Source of the DNA: Hydractinia symbiolongicarpus
Lineage: Eukaryota > Cnidaria > Hydrozoa > Anthoathecata > Hydractiniidae
Length of the DNA stretch: 60,000 nucleotides
Reading direction: 5' to 3'
Assembly: GCF_029227915.1 (NCBI RefSeq)
Contig: NC_079889.1
Location: forward strand, 7,566,001 to 7,626,000
The position numbers and the translations under genes were made by a program. The notes under the pieces were generated by a model. The model made no database searches, was not told where the DNA came from, and was given only the letters and a program-made list of their open reading frames with translations. Positions 58,491 to 60,000 of the stretch are shown in pieces; positions within the stretch are counted from its first letter, which is position 1, and each line of letters starts with the position of its first letter.

Positions 58491-59824
58491 ATGGCTGATA
58501 ATCCAATATACGAAAGAGATGATTTTACGCCCCAGAAAGATATTCAGATGGATGATCTCATGCCCGAGAATGTCCCTAGTGAACTCCTTGTGCCGCAGGA
58601 GTTCCGTGTGCTTAAAGACGTGCATGGATCCAGCACAGCGGGAGATACCGACAGAGCAGCAGGGAGATACACTTGATAGAATAACTAAATCTATACTAGA
58701 GGAAGAGGTAAGTGCTTTCTACACACATCTGAATAATCAAGACCTGGGACCTCTGGATAAAACCCGGATAGATATCAATATCACCAGGGGAAGCTTTACA
58801 CGTGAAGGAGAACAGCTTTTTTTCAAAGGTATAAGGCTTACGAAGGAGAATGGGACAGGGTTCCTAGCATTAAGTACACTAAGGCAAAAGGACCTTACCG
58901 CTCGAGATATTCGCGATATGGGATTCACCAAGTATGTCGCTACCCCCAATAATGGTGGTCGGGCACAGGCTCAGAACCTTGCGCTGGAGGTTGATGTTCT
59001 TGTTAAGAAGGGTGAGAAGACTTCGGGTAAAGAGGATGGCGAGACGATTGATATGAAAAGAATTGATAGCATTCAAAATTTTGCTCATGACATAAAGGGT
59101 TATGCAGATACTTCGTTCGCGGGCATCGACGATGAGATCGAGATCCTTGATATGAGAAAGTTAAAGCTCGAAATTGAAAATCTGCAAAAGACTACTAAGG
59201 AGGTGAAGGATAAACTTGTACAATAGGATAGCGAGATAAATATGAAAGATTGTAAGTTGATATAAACTTAAAAAGCAGAAGCCTGGGGTACGAAGGCTTC
59301 AGGATATTAATGATCTTGAGAATGAATTGAAGAAATTGAAGGAAGATAAGAAGGATGAACTGGGTAGGCACCGTTTTTCCTCCGAGGTTTTTAAGCAACT
59401 GAGATCTATTAAGTCCGAGCTGATGAAGATTGCTGGGGACGATCTCTCCCTACGAGAAAAGCTCAGCATTCTATTCAAAGAGCAAGGGATAACTATAACA
59501 AGCATCGTGAGTGCCATTGGCTTGCTCGTGTCGACCTTGGTCCTAGCACTAACAGGTAGTAGTGGGGCAGCAGCAGGTGCAGGAGGAGGTAGTGGTAGCA
59601 AAGGGTTTGTGAGAAAACAATTAGAGTGCCTCGGCATAAAGTACCTTTCTGGCAAAGCGGGGGCTGCTTTGCCGGGCATTATTGGTAGTATCGTATCATT
59701 CTTTTTCAGGGTAGCTGCCAAAGTTGTCGAGTTCGCGGCAAGGCACCTGTAAATGGCCATTGCAGGAGCTGTAGGTATCGTTGTGGCTTACGTGGGAAAC
59801 AGAAGGAATGGGAAGAATATATGA
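58491..59824 (+). pseudogene. Large coiled-coil protein with hydrophobic glycine-rich tail (broken)
   Basis: ATG 58491 opens MADNPIYERDDFTPQKDIQM. A frame change near 58600-58670 leads to a long frame (DRITKSILEEEVSAFY, FFKGIRLTKENG, NFAHDIKGYADTSF) ending TAG 59224. A further shift near 59255 opens the last part: a coiled coil, LREKLSILFKEQGITI, a membrane segment (SIVSAIGLLVSTLVLAL), a Gly/Ala/Ser loop, and PGIIGSIVSFFF. TAA at 59750 is in frame with MAIAGAVGIVVAYV, the likely real end. I read it as one broken gene and not three, because frames resume at each break. Likely a membrane-interacting virion protein, by inference. Confidence 0.55.
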
Positions 59825-59855
59825 AAAGTCTAGGAGAAGTAAGAATTGATGAAAG

Positions 59856-59882
59856 TCTAGTATGTTGATAAAACACATTAGA
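59856..59882. terminator. Imperfect hairpin between convergent genes
   Basis: TCTAGTATGTT and AACACATTAGA pair at 9 of 11 positions around GATAA. It sits between the end of the long + gene (59824) and the end of the - gene (59884). Confidence 0.45.
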
Positions 59883-59883
59883 C

Positions 59884-60000
59884 CTATTTCTTCATCCAGA
59901 TGAAAGCGAGGATAAGTCCTATTCCCAACATGATAATTGTGGCCTTGGTATCCTCATGTTTTTGAGCTTTGCCAAGGGGGTCCCCTATTTCAGGATTTGA
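59884..60000 (-). CDS. C-terminal tail of a Polinton structural protein (partial at the window edge)
   Basis: The visible 38 residues hold KHEDTKATIIMLGIGLILAF followed by IWMKK, a C-terminal membrane anchor. The tail of the structural gene in element A (KHDDTMMAALITTGVGIII) has the same layout, so this is probably the orthologous gene. Its 5' end is outside the window. Confidence 0.5.
   Translation of the reverse strand, partial: SNPEIGDPLGKAQKHEDTKATIIMLGIGLILAFIWMKK

Larger units (their letters stand above)
50024..60000. mobile_element. Polinton/Maverick-like element B, running off the right edge
   Basis: Holds polymerase, ATPase, integrase and capsid genes, packed with gaps mostly below 60 bases. 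Order: polB+, small genes+, ATPase+, membrane coil+, BRO-N+, then integrase-, 132-residue gene-, capsid-, then a long gene+ and the tail of a structural gene-. The lesions found (stops of all three kinds and frameshifts) make it a dead copy. The composition is GC-richer than the flanks. Confidence 0.88.

Noticed and set aside
50024-59824. Alternative genetic code explaining in-frame stops of element B
   Set aside because: All three stop codons occur inside frames, frameshifts are present too, and the Harbinger genes use normal stops.

Overview
The window looks like a repeat-rich, AT-rich piece of an invertebrate nuclear genome, most likely a cnidarian (possibly a hydrozoan). This is inferred from the mix of elements: Polinton/Maverick relatives, PIF/Harbinger, THAP-type ISL2EU, 2A-bearing LINE and tRNA-SINE, with introns, a single-exon class A GPCR, and no bacterial features. 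The species cannot be fixed from the sequence. Almost everything recognisable is mobile or mobile-derived. Host genes are limited to a broken GPCR, a doubtful small spliced gene near 48.3-49.0 kb, and a fragment resembling the C-terminal domain of P2RX7.

Layout. 0.35-0.9 kb: decayed retrotransposon fragment, homologous to one at 40-41.4 kb. 4.9-8.0 kb: decayed ISL2EU DNA transposon (THAP plus DDE transposase on +, SWIM plus YqaJ nuclease on -). 9.1-9.5 kb: internally deleted Harbinger. 11.5-12.2 kb: P2RX7-like fragment. 13.9-15.2 kb: LINE 5' part with a 2A-like motif, on -. 15.8-16.0 kb: tRNA-derived SINE. 16.0-21.0 kb: a 5-kb inverted dimer of an intact two-gene PIF/Harbinger element bounded by one TAA target duplication. 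24.6-25.5 kb: one-exon GPCR broken only by two in-frame stops. 26.6-27.9 and 44.3-45.3 kb: the same pair of repeats at two loci. 27.9-34.5 kb: decayed Polinton-like element A, cut at its right side by a long-TIR DNA transposon (34.5-37.1 kb). 38.8-39.2 kb: (AT)n. 39.25-42.05 kb: one reverse-transcriptase element split by insertion of a second. 45.6-46.3 kb: TIR element carrying an exon-like ORF. 50.0-60.0 kb: Polinton-like element B, running off the right edge.

Element B holds the usual Polinton set: protein-primed family B DNA polymerase, rve integrase, packaging ATPase, a double-jelly-roll-type major capsid protein, plus small membrane/coiled-coil proteins and a BRO-N protein. Nearly every gene has a frameshift or in-frame stop, so this copy should be dead. 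Gene order differs from element A (ATPase and capsid gene adjacent and co-oriented in A, apart and opposed in B), so they are separate lineages. The strongest unexplained pattern is that short inverted repeats sit in many intergenic gaps of B, once filling the whole gap between a stop and the next start. This resembles the hairpin-directed 3' end formation known from mimiviruses and virophages. Element A instead shows a recurring TTGATCAA-containing block before start codons.
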